A stretch of 36,110 bases of DNA, taken from NCBI GenBank assembly GCA_910584995.1, contig CAJUDW010000024.1:1-36110 (forward strand), given 5' to 3'. The notes below the pieces were generated by a model. The model did not search any database, was not told where the DNA came from, and was given only the letters and a program-made list of their open reading frames with translations. Below, one piece after another: positions 8,988 through 17,937 of this stretch. Positions within the stretch are counted from its first letter, which is position 1. Each line of letters starts with the position of its first letter. The translations under genes were made by a program, and so were the position numbers. The stretch is from an uncultured Oscillibacter sp. (GTDB lineage Bacteria; Bacillota; Clostridia; Oscillospirales; Oscillospiraceae).

Positions 8988-9851
8988 ATGGAAATTTTGA
9001 TCATCTCCGGGCTTTCCGGCGGCGGAAAGAGCAAGACGGCCTCCTTCCTGGAGGACATGGGGTTTTATATTGTGGACAACATGCCCGCCGCCATGATTTT
9101 GAAATTCGCGGAGTTCTGCGCGGGAGCCAGCGGGCGGTATGCCCGGGTGGCCCTGGTCTACGACGTGCGGACCGCCAACACGCCTACGGAGTTGTTCGAG
9201 GTGCTGGACCAGCTGGAAACCATGGAGGATACCTGCCGGATGCTGTTCCTGGACGCCGAACCCGCCAGCATCATCAAGCGGTACAAGGAGACCCGCCGCC
9301 GCCATCCCCTCAGCGGGGAGTCGGACTCCCTGGAGGACGCCGTGCGCCGGGAAAAGGAGATGATGGAGCCGTTCCGGAAACGGGCAGACTTTGTCATCGA
9401 CACCTCCAGGCTCTCTACGGCCAAGCTGCGGGGTGAACTTCTGCGGCTCTTCGGCGGCGGGGAGGAAAAGGGCGGCATGACCGTCAGCGTTATGTCCTTC
9501 GGGTTCAAATACGGCATCCCCATGGACGCCGACCTGGTGCTGGACGTGCGCTTTATGCCCAACCCCTTCTATATTGAAGATCTGCGCCACCAGACGGGTT
9601 TGGATAAGGCGGTGGCGGACTATGTGTTCGGTTTTCAGCAGACCCAGGGATATCTGGAACGGCTGGAGGATCTAATGGGCTACACCCTGCCCCTGTACGC
9701 AGAGGAGGGGAAGGCGGCTTTGGTGATTGCCGTAGGCTGTACCGGCGGCCACCACCGCTCCGTGGCAGTGACCCACGCCCTGACAGAGTTCATCCGGCAG
9801 CAGGGGTATCAGGTTTCGGAAAACCACCGGGATATGAACCGGGGAGGCTGA
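8988..9851 (+). CDS. rapZ: RNase adapter / nucleotide-binding protein RapZ (YvcJ)
   Basis: P-loop protein of the RapZ/YvcJ family. In E. coli RapZ directs RNase E to the GlmZ small RNA and senses UDP-GlcNAc precursors; B. subtilis YvcJ hydrolyses nucleotides and affects competence. The Walker A loop GLSGGGKS is at residues 8-15, the conserved VDNMP follows, and the C-terminal domain has GCTGGHHRSV. Length is 287 aa, as expected. It lies 75 bp after murB and 3 bp before yvcK, the classic rapZ-yvcK-whiA cluster, so translation with yvcK is probably coupled. Confidence 0.96.
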   Translation: MEILIISGLSGGGKSKTASFLEDMGFYIVDNMPAAMILKFAEFCAGASGRYARVALVYDVRTANTPTELFEVLDQLETMEDTCRMLFLDAEPASIIKRYKETRRRHPLSGESDSLEDAVRREKEMMEPFRKRADFVIDTSRLSTAKLRGELLRLFGGGEEKGGMTVSVMSFGFKYGIPMDADLVLDVRFMPNPFYIEDLRHQTGLDKAVADYVFGFQQTQGYLERLEDLMGYTLPLYAEEGKAALVIAVGCTGGHHRSVAVTHALTEFIRQQGYQVSENHRDMNRGG

Positions 9852-9854
9852 GCC

Positions 9855-10907
9855 ATGGAAGGAAACACCTCCTACCGCCTGCCCAGGAACCGGGGGCCGC
9901 GGATCGCCGTCATCGGCGGCGGCCACGGCCTTTCCAATATGCTGCGGGGCCTGAAAAAATATACGGAAAACATCGCCGCCATTGTCACCGTAGCGGATGA
10001 CGGCGGCGGCAGCGGCGTCCTCCGGCAGGATCTGGGGATGCCCCCGCCGGGGGATATCCGCAACTGCATGGAGGCCCTCGCCAACACGGAGCCGCTGATG
10101 AGCGAACTTCTCCACTACCGCTTTACTGAGGGGACCCTGGCAGGCCAGAGTTTCGGCAACCTCTTCCTGGCGGCCCTGAACGGGATTTCCCCCTCCTTCG
10201 ATACGGCAGTAAGCCGCATGAGCGAGGTTTTGGCCATTACGGGCCGGGTGCTGCCGGTGACCACCGCCGATGTGCGGCTGGAAGCGGAGTTTGAAAACGG
10301 CTCCAGTGTGGTGGGGGAATCCAAAATTTTCTACTGCAAGAAGCAGGAAGACTGCCGTATCCGGCGGGTCCGCCTTCTGCCGGAGCATCCCAAGGCCCTG
10401 CCGGAGGCGGAGGCGGCCCTGCGGGAGGCGGACATGATTGTCCTAGGCCCCGGGAGCCTCTATACCAGCATCATCCCCAACCTCCTGGTGGACGGCATTG
10501 TGGAGGCCATCCAGGCCTCCGACGCCCTGAAGGTCTACGTCTGCAATGTCATGACCCAGGAGGGGGAAACGGAGGGGTATACTGCCTCCGACCATATCGC
10601 TGCCCTATTCCACCACTCCGCGCCGGGGCTTTTTGAACTGTGCCTCTGCAGTTCCTCCCCTATCCCCAAGGGTGTGGCCGCCCGGTACGCCCGGGAGGGG
10701 GCCGAACTCCTGCGCTACGACAAGGACCGCTGCGCCGCCCTGGGTGTGGAACTGGTAAGCCGCCCGGTGTCCGTGGTGGAGGACGGCTACGTCCGCCACC
10801 ATCCTGTCCATCTGGCCCAGGAACTGATCCTTCTCCACGCAGAGCGCAGCGTCCGGGTGGCGGACGGACGGTTCCGGGACGCCCCTTACCGGAAGGAAAA
10901 ACGCTGA
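9855..10907 (+). CDS. yvcK: Gluconeogenesis factor YvcK / CofD-like protein
   Basis: Cytoplasmic protein of the YvcK/CofD family. It is required for growth on gluconeogenic carbon sources and for normal cell shape in Bacillus, and binds UDP-sugars there. The nucleotide-binding IGGGHGLSN is at about residues 20-28, and the conserved TVADDGGGSG follows near 45-54. Length is 350 aa. It starts three bases after the rapZ stop. A role in cell-wall/central-carbon balance fits its neighbours murB and rapZ. Confidence 0.95.
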   Translation: MEGNTSYRLPRNRGPRIAVIGGGHGLSNMLRGLKKYTENIAAIVTVADDGGGSGVLRQDLGMPPPGDIRNCMEALANTEPLMSELLHYRFTEGTLAGQSFGNLFLAALNGISPSFDTAVSRMSEVLAITGRVLPVTTADVRLEAEFENGSSVVGESKIFYCKKQEDCRIRRVRLLPEHPKALPEAEAALREADMIVLGPGSLYTSIIPNLLVDGIVEAIQASDALKVYVCNVMTQEGETEGYTASDHIAALFHHSAPGLFELCLCSSSPIPKGVAARYAREGAELLRYDKDRCAALGVELVSRPVSVVEDGYVRHHPVHLAQELILLHAERSVRVADGRFRDAPYRKEKR

Positions 10908-10983
10908 GGGAAACCCAGATATCAAAACCGGTACATGGAAAATACGGAAAAACCGCGGGCTTTAGGATAAAGAGGAGAACCGG

Positions 10984-11880
10984 ATGTCCTTTTCCTTTGA
11001 TACAAAAAACGAATTATGCAAGCTGAATGTCCAGCGCCTCTGCTGCGCCCGGGCGGAAGCCTACGGCATCCTGCTGTACTGCAACACCTTCAATGCGGCG
11101 GAGATCCGGATCATCACGGAAAATGGCAACTTCGCCGCCCGCCTCCCCCGGCTCTTCCAGAAGGCCTTCGGCCTCCGGTTCGACCGCCTGCCGGAGGAAG
11201 GGGGAAAGCGGATCTTCCAGATCACGGATCCGGAGAAACTGGCGGCTGTCATCAATTTGCTGGGTTACGATCCCAAGCAGCAGCTGGCCCTCCATATCAA
11301 CTTCGGCCTGTTGGAGGAGGGCTGCTGCCGGGCTGCCTTCCTGCGGGGCTGCTTTTTCGCCGGCGGCAGCATCATGGATCCCCAGAAGCGGTATCACCTG
11401 GAATTAACCTGCTCCCATCTGCAAGCCAGCCGGGAACTGGAGGCCCTGCTGCTGGAGTGCGGCTACCGGCCCAAGAGCACGGCCCGGAACAGCAGCTTTG
11501 TCACTTATTTCAAGCAGAGCGGCCAGATTGAAGATTTTCTCACCTTCATCGGGGCCCCCTCTGCCGCCATGCGCATCATGTCCGCCAAGCTGGAGAAGGA
11601 TCTCCGCAACAGCGTGAACCGCCGCCTCAACTGCGACACCGCCAATCTGGACAAGGCGGTAGAGGCCGCCCAGGAGCAGCTGGAGGCCATCCGCAGGCTC
11701 CGGGAGGCGGGGATACTGGATCGGCTGCCGGACAAACTCCAGGAGACGGCGGCCCTGCGGCTGGCCAATCCGGAACTGAGCCTTTCGGAACTGGCGGAGG
11801 CCTTTGACCCGCCGGTAACGAAATCCTGCCTGAACCACCGGCTGCGAAAGCTGGCGGAGACGGCAAAAAAACTGCCATAA
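10984..11880 (+). CDS. whiA: DNA-binding protein WhiA
   Basis: Conserved Gram-positive protein that influences sporulation in Streptomyces and division/chromosome segregation in Bacillus. An N-terminal LAGLIDADG-like fold (LRGCFFAGGSIMDP near residues 119-133) lacks nuclease function in characterised members. A C-terminal helix-turn-helix domain contains LSLSELAEAFDPPVTKS. Length is 298 aa (Bacillus about 316). GAGGAG precedes the start. In Bacillus the next gene is crh; here a C_GCAxxG_C_C protein follows instead. Confidence 0.95.
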   Translation: MSFSFDTKNELCKLNVQRLCCARAEAYGILLYCNTFNAAEIRIITENGNFAARLPRLFQKAFGLRFDRLPEEGGKRIFQITDPEKLAAVINLLGYDPKQQLALHINFGLLEEGCCRAAFLRGCFFAGGSIMDPQKRYHLELTCSHLQASRELEALLLECGYRPKSTARNSSFVTYFKQSGQIEDFLTFIGAPSAAMRIMSAKLEKDLRNSVNRRLNCDTANLDKAVEAAQEQLEAIRRLREAGILDRLPDKLQETAALRLANPELSLSELAEAFDPPVTKSCLNHRLRKLAETAKKLP

Positions 11881-11944
11881 CAACGAAATGATACGTGTCC
11901 CTCCGGCAGGGCCCGGTGGGACAGGAAATTGGGAGGAATGTTTT

Positions 11945-12400
11945 ATGGATCGCTGTGAACTTGCATATCAGCTGCACAAGGAAGGCTACAACTGCGCCCA
12001 GTCGGTGGCTGGCGCCTTTGCGGACCGCCTGCCGGTGGACCGGGAAACGCTGCTGGCCGCCGCAAGCGGTATGGGCGGCGGGATCGGCGGCAGCCATGAG
12101 GAAATCTGCGGCGCCGTCACCGGCGGCGTGCTGGTGCTGGGCTGGCTGTATCCCCACACCCAGGGGGCCGATCGGGCCGGAAAAGTGCGGACCTATGCCC
12201 TCTGCAAGGAATTCCGCCGCCGGTTTGCGGAGATATTTGGCCTCAGCCGCTGCGGCGAACTGCTGCGGGCCCGCCCCGGCGTCAATGAGAAAACCCCCGC
12301 CGCCGGGCGCCTTGGCATTACCAGCCACTGCGATGTCATGGTTGTCACCGCCGTGGAACTGCTGGAGACGCTGCTGGCAGAAACAGAGAATGCCGGATAA
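11945..12400 (+). CDS. C_GCAxxG_C_C family redox-type protein
   Basis: Small cytoplasmic protein (151 aa) of the cysteine-patterned C_GCAxxG_C_C family. In order it has GYNCAQSV, the glycine-rich GMGGGIGGSHEEICGAVTGG, a Cys in YALCKEF and a Cys in LSRCGELL. Family members are often found beside redox or metal-handling genes, but no reaction is established. The start at 11945 has GGGAGG eight bases upstream; an in-frame ATG at 11888 lacks one. It is inserted between whiA and dnaE with short gaps (64 and 30 bp) and is probably co-transcribed. Confidence 0.85.
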   Translation: MDRCELAYQLHKEGYNCAQSVAGAFADRLPVDRETLLAAASGMGGGIGGSHEEICGAVTGGVLVLGWLYPHTQGADRAGKVRTYALCKEFRRRFAEIFGLSRCGELLRARPGVNEKTPAAGRLGITSHCDVMVVTAVELLETLLAETENAG

Positions 12401-12430
12401 ACCGGCGGCAAAAACAAGGGGGGAGCGCCC

Positions 12431-15400
12431 ATGTCCTTTGTCCATCTCCATGTCCATACGGAATACAGCCTGCTGGACGGCGCCTGCCGCATCCGGGATC
12501 TGCCCGGGATTGTGAAGGCCATGGGCCAAACGGCCTGCGCTGTCACCGACCACGGGGTCATGTACGGCGCGGTGGATTTTTACCGGGCCTGCAAGGCAGA
12601 GGGTATCCACCCCATCATCGGATGCGAGGTTTACGTGACTCCCCAGGGCCGCACCCGGTTTGACAAGATCCACGAGTTCGACGCGGAAAGCCGCCACCTG
12701 GTCCTCCTTTGTGAGAACGAGATGGGCTACCGCAACCTCTCCCACATGGTCTCCATGGCCTGGACGGAGGGTTTTTATGTGCGGCCCCGGGTGGATCTGG
12801 AACTGCTGCGGCAGTACAGCGGAGGCCTCATCGCCCTCTCCGCCTGCCTTGCCGGGGAGATTCCCCGCCGCCTGCGGAACGGGGAGTACGAAAACGCGAA
12901 ACAATACGCCCTGGATCTGGCGGGGATCTTCGGCCCGGGGCATTTCTACCTGGAACTCCAGGATCACGGCATCCCCGACCAGAGGGCCGTGAACCAGGGC
13001 CTCCTCCGCATCCATCAGGAAACGGGCCTGCCCCTGGTGTGCACCAACGACGCCCACTACCTGAAAAAAGAGGACGCGGAAGCCCACGACGTGCTGCTGT
13101 GCATCCAGACCGGCAAGACCCTGGAGGACGAGAACCGGATGCGCTATGAGCCCCGCAATTTTTACCTCCGCAGCGAGGAGGAGATGGCAGCCCTCTTCGG
13201 CGCTTACGAGGGTGCCCTGGAAAACACGGCAAAAATCGCGGACATGTGCCAACTGGAATTCACCTTCGGCAAATACCACCTGCCGGAATTCCAGCTGCCG
13301 GAGGGCTACGACAGCCGGGCCTATCTCCGGAAACTCTGCGAAGAGGGCTACCGCCAGCGTTACGGGGAGGACGGTTCCCACCGCCGGCAGCTGGACTATG
13401 AACTGGACATGATTGAGAAAATGGGCTTTACCGACTATTTCCTCATTGTCTCCGATTTCGTCCGCTACGCCAAGGGCGCAGGCATCCCCGTAGGGCCCGG
13501 GCGCGGCAGCGCAGCAGGCTCCCTGGTCAGCTACTGCCTCTCTATCACGGACATCGATCCGGTGAAATACAGCCTGTATTTCGAGCGTTTTTTGAACCCG
13601 GAGCGGGTCAGTATGCCGGATATCGACATGGACTTCGGCGACACCCGCCGGGACGAGGTGTTCGATTACGTAAAGCAGAAATACGGGGCGGATCATGTGG
13701 CCCATATCGTCACCTTTGGCACCATGGCCGCCCGGGGCGTTATCCGGGACGTGGGCCGGGTGATGAACATGCCCTACGCCGACGTGGATCAAATCGCCAA
13801 AATGGTGCCCATGTTCCCCGTCAACGGCAAGAAGCACGTGACATTGGAGGACGCCCTCCAGCTCTCCCGGCCCCTGCGGGAACTCCACGAGACGGATCCC
13901 CAGGTAGCGCGGCTCTTTGACACCGCCCGTGCCCTGGAGGGAATGCCCCGGAACGCCTCCACCCACGCTGCCGGGGTGGTGATTACAAAGCAGCCGGTGT
14001 ACGAATATGTGCCCCTGGCCAAAAACGACGATGTGGTGGTCTGCCAGTACGTCATGACCACCCTGGAGGAACTGGGCCTCCTGAAAATGGACTTCCTGGG
14101 CCTCCGGAACCTGACAGTGCTGGACGATGCGGTGAAGGCCCTCCAGGAGCGGCAGCCGGACTTCCGCCTGGCGGATATCCCGGAGGACGACCTGGAGACC
14201 TACGAGATGCTCTCCGCCGGACGGACCTCCGGCGTATTCCAGATGGAGTCCAGCGGCATGACCGGCGTCTGCACGGGGCTGCGGCCCCGGAGCATTGAGG
14301 ACATCACCGCCATCATCGCCCTGTACCGCCCCGGGCCCATGGACTCCATCCCCCAGTTCCTGGAGAGCGCCCGGAACCCGGAAAAAGTTCGGTACGACCA
14401 CCCTTCCCTGGAACCTATCCTCTCCATGACCTACGGCTGCATCGTCTATCAGGAACAGGTGATCCAGATCTTCCAGCAGCTGGGCGGATACTCCCTGGGC
14501 CAGGCGGACATGGTGCGCCGGGCCATGAGCAAGAAAAAGGTCAAGGATATTGAGCGGGAGCGGGAGGCTTTCCTCCACGGGGATCCGGTCCGGAATATCT
14601 GCGGCTGCGCCGCCAATGGCATCCCAGAGGCGGTGGCCCAGACCATCTATAATAAAATATACGACTTTGCCGAATACGCCTTCAACAAGGCCCACGCCGC
14701 CGCCTACGCGGTTGTGGCCTACCAGACCGCCTATTTCAAGTGCCACTTTACCCGGGAGTACATGGCGGCGCTACTGACCTCCGTGCTGGACAACTCCGAC
14801 AAGGTAGCGGGCTATATCAACGAGTGCAAGGAGTGCGGCATCAGCCTCCTGCCGCCGGACATCAACCGCTCCAGCGACCGCTTCACGGTTGAGGAAGGGG
14901 GTATCCGGTTCGGGCTGGTGGCCATTAAGAATATCGGCCGGGGCTTCATCCAGGCGGTGATGCAGGAGCGGGAGAAGCGGCCCTTTGCCTCCCTCCACGA
15001 TTTCTGCGACCGGATGCAGGGCAGCGACATGAACAAGCGGGCAGTGGAGAACCTCATCCGCTCCGGTGCCTTTGACGGCACAGGGGCTCGCCGCTCCCAG
15101 CTAATGAAGGTCTTTGATCAGGTGCTGGACGGCTCCGCGGCCCGCCGCCGGGACAATGTAGAGGGCCAGCTGGACTTTTTCTCCATGGGCGGAGGCGGCC
15201 TGGATGCCGCGCCCGCCAGGGAAATCAGCCTGCCGGACATCCCCGAGTTCACCCCCCAGCAGCTGATGACCATGGAGAAGGAGACCACCGGGCTCTATCT
15301 CTCCGGGCACCCTATGGACCAGTACCGGGAGCAGGTCAGGAGGCTGCGGGCCCCCACCATCGGCTCCATCCTGGAGGATTTTGAAAACGGCCCCGTCCGC

Positions 15401-15931
15401 TTCGCCGACGGCCAGCGGGTCACCCTGGCGGGGGTCATCACCTCCAGCAAGACAAAGACCACCAAAAACAACACCCTCATGGCCTATGTGATGCTGGAGG
15501 ACGACACCGCCTCCATGGAACTGCTGTGCTTTGCCAGGACGCTGGAGTCCTGCGGGGCTTACCTGCGGGAGAACCAGGCGGTGGCGGTTCAGGGCAGGCT
15601 TTCCGTCCGGGACGAGAAGGCCCCCCAGCTGATGTGCGACAGCGCCTATCCCCTCTCCAACGGGGAGGGCAGCCCGATACCGCCCCAGCAGCCGGAGGCG
15701 CCTTCGGAAAAGCTTGTGCAGGGCGGCACCCTGTACCTGAAATTTCCCAGCCTGCAAGATCCGTCGGTACGGCATATGAAGCTGGTGTTCTCCATGTTCC
15801 CCGGCACCACGCCGGTGAAGATGGTCATGGCGGATACCCGGAAGGTCTACGGCACCCAGACACTGCTGCACACCGCCCTGATACGGGAAGCCCGGGAGAT
15901 CCTAGGAGAGGGAAACGTGGTAATCAAATAA
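12431..15931 (+). CDS. dnaE: DNA polymerase III subunit alpha
   Basis: Replicative C-family DNA polymerase, DnaE type (1166 aa). It starts with a PHP domain (HLHVHTEYSLLDGA, residues 5-18), then the palm with GPGRGSAAGSLVSYCL near 355-370 and the metal-binding PDIDMDFGD (Asp399 and Asp401, equivalent to E. coli 401/403). These are followed by fingers, helix-hairpin-helix, and a C-terminal OB-fold region (TLAGVITSSKTKTTKNN). There is no embedded DEDD exonuclease, which distinguishes it from PolC. It is last in the run and ends inside a strong terminator. Confidence 0.98.
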   Translation: MSFVHLHVHTEYSLLDGACRIRDLPGIVKAMGQTACAVTDHGVMYGAVDFYRACKAEGIHPIIGCEVYVTPQGRTRFDKIHEFDAESRHLVLLCENEMGYRNLSHMVSMAWTEGFYVRPRVDLELLRQYSGGLIALSACLAGEIPRRLRNGEYENAKQYALDLAGIFGPGHFYLELQDHGIPDQRAVNQGLLRIHQETGLPLVCTNDAHYLKKEDAEAHDVLLCIQTGKTLEDENRMRYEPRNFYLRSEEEMAALFGAYEGALENTAKIADMCQLEFTFGKYHLPEFQLPEGYDSRAYLRKLCEEGYRQRYGEDGSHRRQLDYELDMIEKMGFTDYFLIVSDFVRYAKGAGIPVGPGRGSAAGSLVSYCLSITDIDPVKYSLYFERFLNPERVSMPDIDMDFGDTRRDEVFDYVKQKYGADHVAHIVTFGTMAARGVIRDVGRVMNMPYADVDQIAKMVPMFPVNGKKHVTLEDALQLSRPLRELHETDPQVARLFDTARALEGMPRNASTHAAGVVITKQPVYEYVPLAKNDDVVVCQYVMTTLEELGLLKMDFLGLRNLTVLDDAVKALQERQPDFRLADIPEDDLETYEMLSAGRTSGVFQMESSGMTGVCTGLRPRSIEDITAIIALYRPGPMDSIPQFLESARNPEKVRYDHPSLEPILSMTYGCIVYQEQVIQIFQQLGGYSLGQADMVRRAMSKKKVKDIEREREAFLHGDPVRNICGCAANGIPEAVAQTIYNKIYDFAEYAFNKAHAAAYAVVAYQTAYFKCHFTREYMAALLTSVLDNSDKVAGYINECKECGISLLPPDINRSSDRFTVEEGGIRFGLVAIKNIGRGFIQAVMQEREKRPFASLHDFCDRMQGSDMNKRAVENLIRSGAFDGTGARRSQLMKVFDQVLDGSAARRRDNVEGQLDFFSMGGGGLDAAPAREISLPDIPEFTPQQLMTMEKETTGLYLSGHPMDQYREQVRRLRAPTIGSILEDFENGPVRFADGQRVTLAGVITSSKTKTTKNNTLMAYVMLEDDTASMELLCFARTLESCGAYLRENQAVAVQGRLSVRDEKAPQLMCDSAYPLSNGEGSPIPPQQPEAPSEKLVQGGTLYLKFPSLQDPSVRHMKLVFSMFPGTTPVKMVMADTRKVYGTQTLLHTALIREAREILGEGNVVIK

Positions 15932-15977
15932 AAAAGCGGATCCTGCGGGCAGGCTTCCCGTAGGATCCGCTTTTTTA
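15931..15977. terminator. Bidirectional terminator between dnaE and the DUF4364 gene
   Basis: A 19-bp stem (15931-15949 with 15957-15975, one G·U pair) with a 7-nt loop. A5 on the left and T6 on the right flank the GC core, so it works in both directions. It overlaps the stop codons of both convergent genes. Confidence 0.93.
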
Positions 15978-16523
15978 TTTTCCGCTCTTTTCCGGCTGCC
16001 CGTCGTCCAGGAGGATGTCCATCATCTGGCTGTACAGCCGCTCCGGCGCTTTTTGAAACCGCTCCGTCAGGGCCTTGGCCATGTCCTCCCGGGGGACCAT
16101 CAGGCTCAGGTCCAGAACGCTGCCCATGTCGTCATCCAGGGACAGCCGGACAGTGTAGACACCGTTGGGCCGCTGCCGGCAGGAGGTCCGGACCTGGCTT
16201 TTCCGCCGGAGCCTCCGGTTGCAGGCGGCCAAATTCCGGTCGCAGCGGAGGCGCACGGAGTAAGGGAGGCTGGATTCGCAGATGGCGCTGTTCCGCCGTC
16301 CCTTTTCCGTAATGGTGTAGAGCCCGCCTTCGGAGCAGGAGAGATGCTCCGTCCTGACCAGATCCGTCAGGCACTCGGAGAAGTCAAAGTAACCTACGCC
16401 GCTGTCGCACATGGCGAGATCCAGGATCACGTCATAAGGTACCGGCTCAATCAGGCGGTCCGCAATATATAAGATAAGGAATTTGATTTCCAGCTTGTCC
16501 TGGATAAAGCCCCTGTTTTCCAT
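15975..16523 (-). CDS. DUF4364 family winged-helix protein
   Basis: A 182-aa protein of the DUF4364 family found in Clostridia, probably a DNA-binding regulator. The N-terminal half (IQDKLEIKFLILYIADRL, then YFDFSECLTDLVRTEHLSCSEGGLYTITEKG) has the layout of a PadR/MarR-like winged helix. The C-terminal half is a mixed alpha/beta domain without known ligand. AAAGGAGG lies seven bases upstream of the start. Its target genes cannot be read from sequence; it is divergent from the DUF3048 lipoprotein gene. Confidence 0.85.
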   Translation of the reverse strand: MENRGFIQDKLEIKFLILYIADRLIEPVPYDVILDLAMCDSGVGYFDFSECLTDLVRTEHLSCSEGGLYTITEKGRRNSAICESSLPYSVRLRCDRNLAACNRRLRRKSQVRTSCRQRPNGVYTVRLSLDDDMGSVLDLSLMVPREDMAKALTERFQKAPERLYSQMMDILLDDGQPEKSGK

Positions 16524-16563
16524 GAAAGCGCCTCCTTTGCGGCGAGGGATGTCTTACCGGCCT

Positions 16564-16569
16564 ATTATA
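16564..16569 (-). promoter_or_regulatory. Possible -10 box for the DUF4364 gene
   Basis: A consensus TATAAT on the minus strand lies 41 bp upstream of the start codon. No convincing -35 hexamer is visible at 16-18 bp, so this is tentative. Confidence 0.4.
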
Positions 16570-16638
16570 CCGCGGATTTCCGGAAATGCATAGGCTTTCT
16601 TTTAAAATTTCCAGGGTCGAAATTTGCCGGAAACTGTC

Positions 16639-16667
16639 TTGACGCCGGGGCCTGCGGTTGGTATCAT
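16639..16667 (+). promoter_or_regulatory. Predicted promoter of the DUF3048 lipoprotein gene
   Basis: TTGACG (16639-16644) and TATCAT (16662-16667) are separated by 17 bp, with a short leader of about 17 nt to the start at 16691. Confidence 0.65.
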
Positions 16668-16690
16668 AAAACCCGAAAGGCGGCGGTAAC

Positions 16691-17788
16691 ATGAAAACAA
16701 CCATAAACAAGCGGATGCCGGCCCTGCTGCTGGCCCTGCTGACGGCGGTTTCCCTGGCAGGCTGCGGGAAAAAGGGGGCGGAAACACCTCCGGAGGAACC
16801 GCCCAAAACCATTTACGGCCCCCAGCTTCCGGAGGAAGCGGAGCCGGATCCAGAACCGTATGTCCCTGCGGGCACTAATCCCCTTACCGGGGAGCCTATG
16901 GAACCGGAGTGGGAGAACAGCCGCCCGGCGGCTGTGATGCTGAACAACCTAAAGGCCGCCCAGCCCCAGCTGGGGATCAGCCAGGCGGACATTATCTATG
17001 AGATCCCCACGGAGGGCGGCATTACCCGGATGCTGGCTCTGTATCAGACACTGGAAGGGGTGGGGGAACTGGGCAGCGTCCGTTCCACCCGGCCCTATTA
17101 TCTGGAACTGGCCCTGGGGCATGACGCCATTCTGATCCACGCCGGCGGCAGCGAAACAGCCTACGCCGATATCCCCGCCTGGGGTGTTGACAACCTGGAC
17201 GGCGTCCGGGGCGGCAGCGACGCGGATATTTTCTGGCGGGATCCGGATCGCCGGAAAAGCAACGGGTACGAGCACAGCCTGCTGACCTCCGGCGAAAACA
17301 TCCAGGCCTACCTGGCGGAGGGGCACTTCCCTGCGGAGCATGGGGCAGGCTACCAGTATCCCCAGGCCTTTGCGGAAGACGGGACTCCGGCGGGAGGCGA
17401 TGCGGCAGAGCATGTGGAGGTGCAGTTTTCCAACTACAAGACGGGGATTTTCCGCTATGACGCCGGTTCCGGGCGGTATCTGGCCAGCCAATACGGGGAG
17501 GCCCATATAGACGGGGATACCAAGGATCAGGTTTCCGCCGTAAACCTGCTGGTGCTGAAGGCAAAGATGGTGGTCCTGGACGGTGAGGGCCGCCTTTCCG
17601 TGAAGCTGACGGAGGGGGAGGGCACCTTCTTCTGCGGCGGCAAATCCGTGCCCATCCGGTGGAGCAAGGCGGATCGGAACAGCCCCTTTGTGTATACCCT
17701 GGAGGACGGCTCCCCCCTTGTCCTGGGCCAGGGAAACAGTTATATCTGCATCATCAACCGGCAGAGCGGCAAGGTGACGGCCGGCTGA
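16691..17788 (+). CDS. DUF3048 domain lipoprotein (YerB-like)
   Basis: Predicted membrane-anchored extracytoplasmic lipoprotein of 365 aa. The signal peptide (MKTTINKRMPALLLALLTAV) ends in the lipobox SLAGC, followed by a charged, Pro/Glu-rich spacer to about residue 55. The DUF3048 domain begins at TNPLTGEPM and includes RPAAVMLNN, QADIIYEIPTEGGITR and VRSTRPYYLELA. The family includes Bacillus YerB; its function is unknown. It has its own promoter and terminator, so it looks monocistronic. Confidence 0.88.
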   Translation: MKTTINKRMPALLLALLTAVSLAGCGKKGAETPPEEPPKTIYGPQLPEEAEPDPEPYVPAGTNPLTGEPMEPEWENSRPAAVMLNNLKAAQPQLGISQADIIYEIPTEGGITRMLALYQTLEGVGELGSVRSTRPYYLELALGHDAILIHAGGSETAYADIPAWGVDNLDGVRGGSDADIFWRDPDRRKSNGYEHSLLTSGENIQAYLAEGHFPAEHGAGYQYPQAFAEDGTPAGGDAAEHVEVQFSNYKTGIFRYDAGSGRYLASQYGEAHIDGDTKDQVSAVNLLVLKAKMVVLDGEGRLSVKLTEGEGTFFCGGKSVPIRWSKADRNSPFVYTLEDGSPLVLGQGNSYICIINRQSGKVTAG

Positions 17789-17828
17789 AAGCCGGAATGT
17801 ACGCCGGAGGATAACCGCCCCGGGATGT

Positions 17829-17860
17829 GCGGCAGGGCTTTTGCCCTGCCGCCACTTTTT
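17829..17860 (+). terminator. Intrinsic terminator after the DUF3048 gene
   Basis: A 10-bp perfect GC-rich stem (17829-17838 with 17843-17852) with a TTTT loop is followed by CACTTTTT. Confidence 0.88.
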
Positions 17861-17879
17861 CACCCTTTGGCCGCAGGAA

Positions 17880-17887
17880 CATACACT
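17880..17887 (+). promoter_or_regulatory. Candidate sporulation sigma-E-like -10 element
   Basis: CATACACT matches the CATACAnT form of Bacillus sigma-E -10 elements, 50 bp upstream of the cysteine-rich protein gene. The expected -35 is poor (TTCACCC region), so the assignment is tentative. Confidence 0.3.
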
Positions 17888-17915
17888 GGGATGAAAGAAT
17901 TCTTCTTTCACCCAG
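17886..17915 (+). repeat. Inverted repeat in the leader of the cysteine-rich protein gene
   Basis: CTGGG (17886-17890) pairs with CCCAG (17911-17915), and TGAAAGAA (17892-17899) pairs with TTCTTTCA (17903-17910). One A is bulged and the loop is 3 nt. It ends about ten bases before the AGGAGG ribosome site and could be an operator or an mRNA hairpin. It lacks a T tract, so it is not a simple terminator. Confidence 0.6.
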
Positions 17916-17937
17916 TTACTTATTAGGAGGTATTGCA

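Noticed and set aside
11627..14746. A 1039-codon open frame on the minus strand, antisense to dnaE and its neighbours (and a similar 641-codon one at 2443-4368 opposite mtlA)
   Set aside because: These are shadows of real genes: GC-ending codons suppress stops in the complementary frame. They show no family motifs and biased, low-complexity composition.
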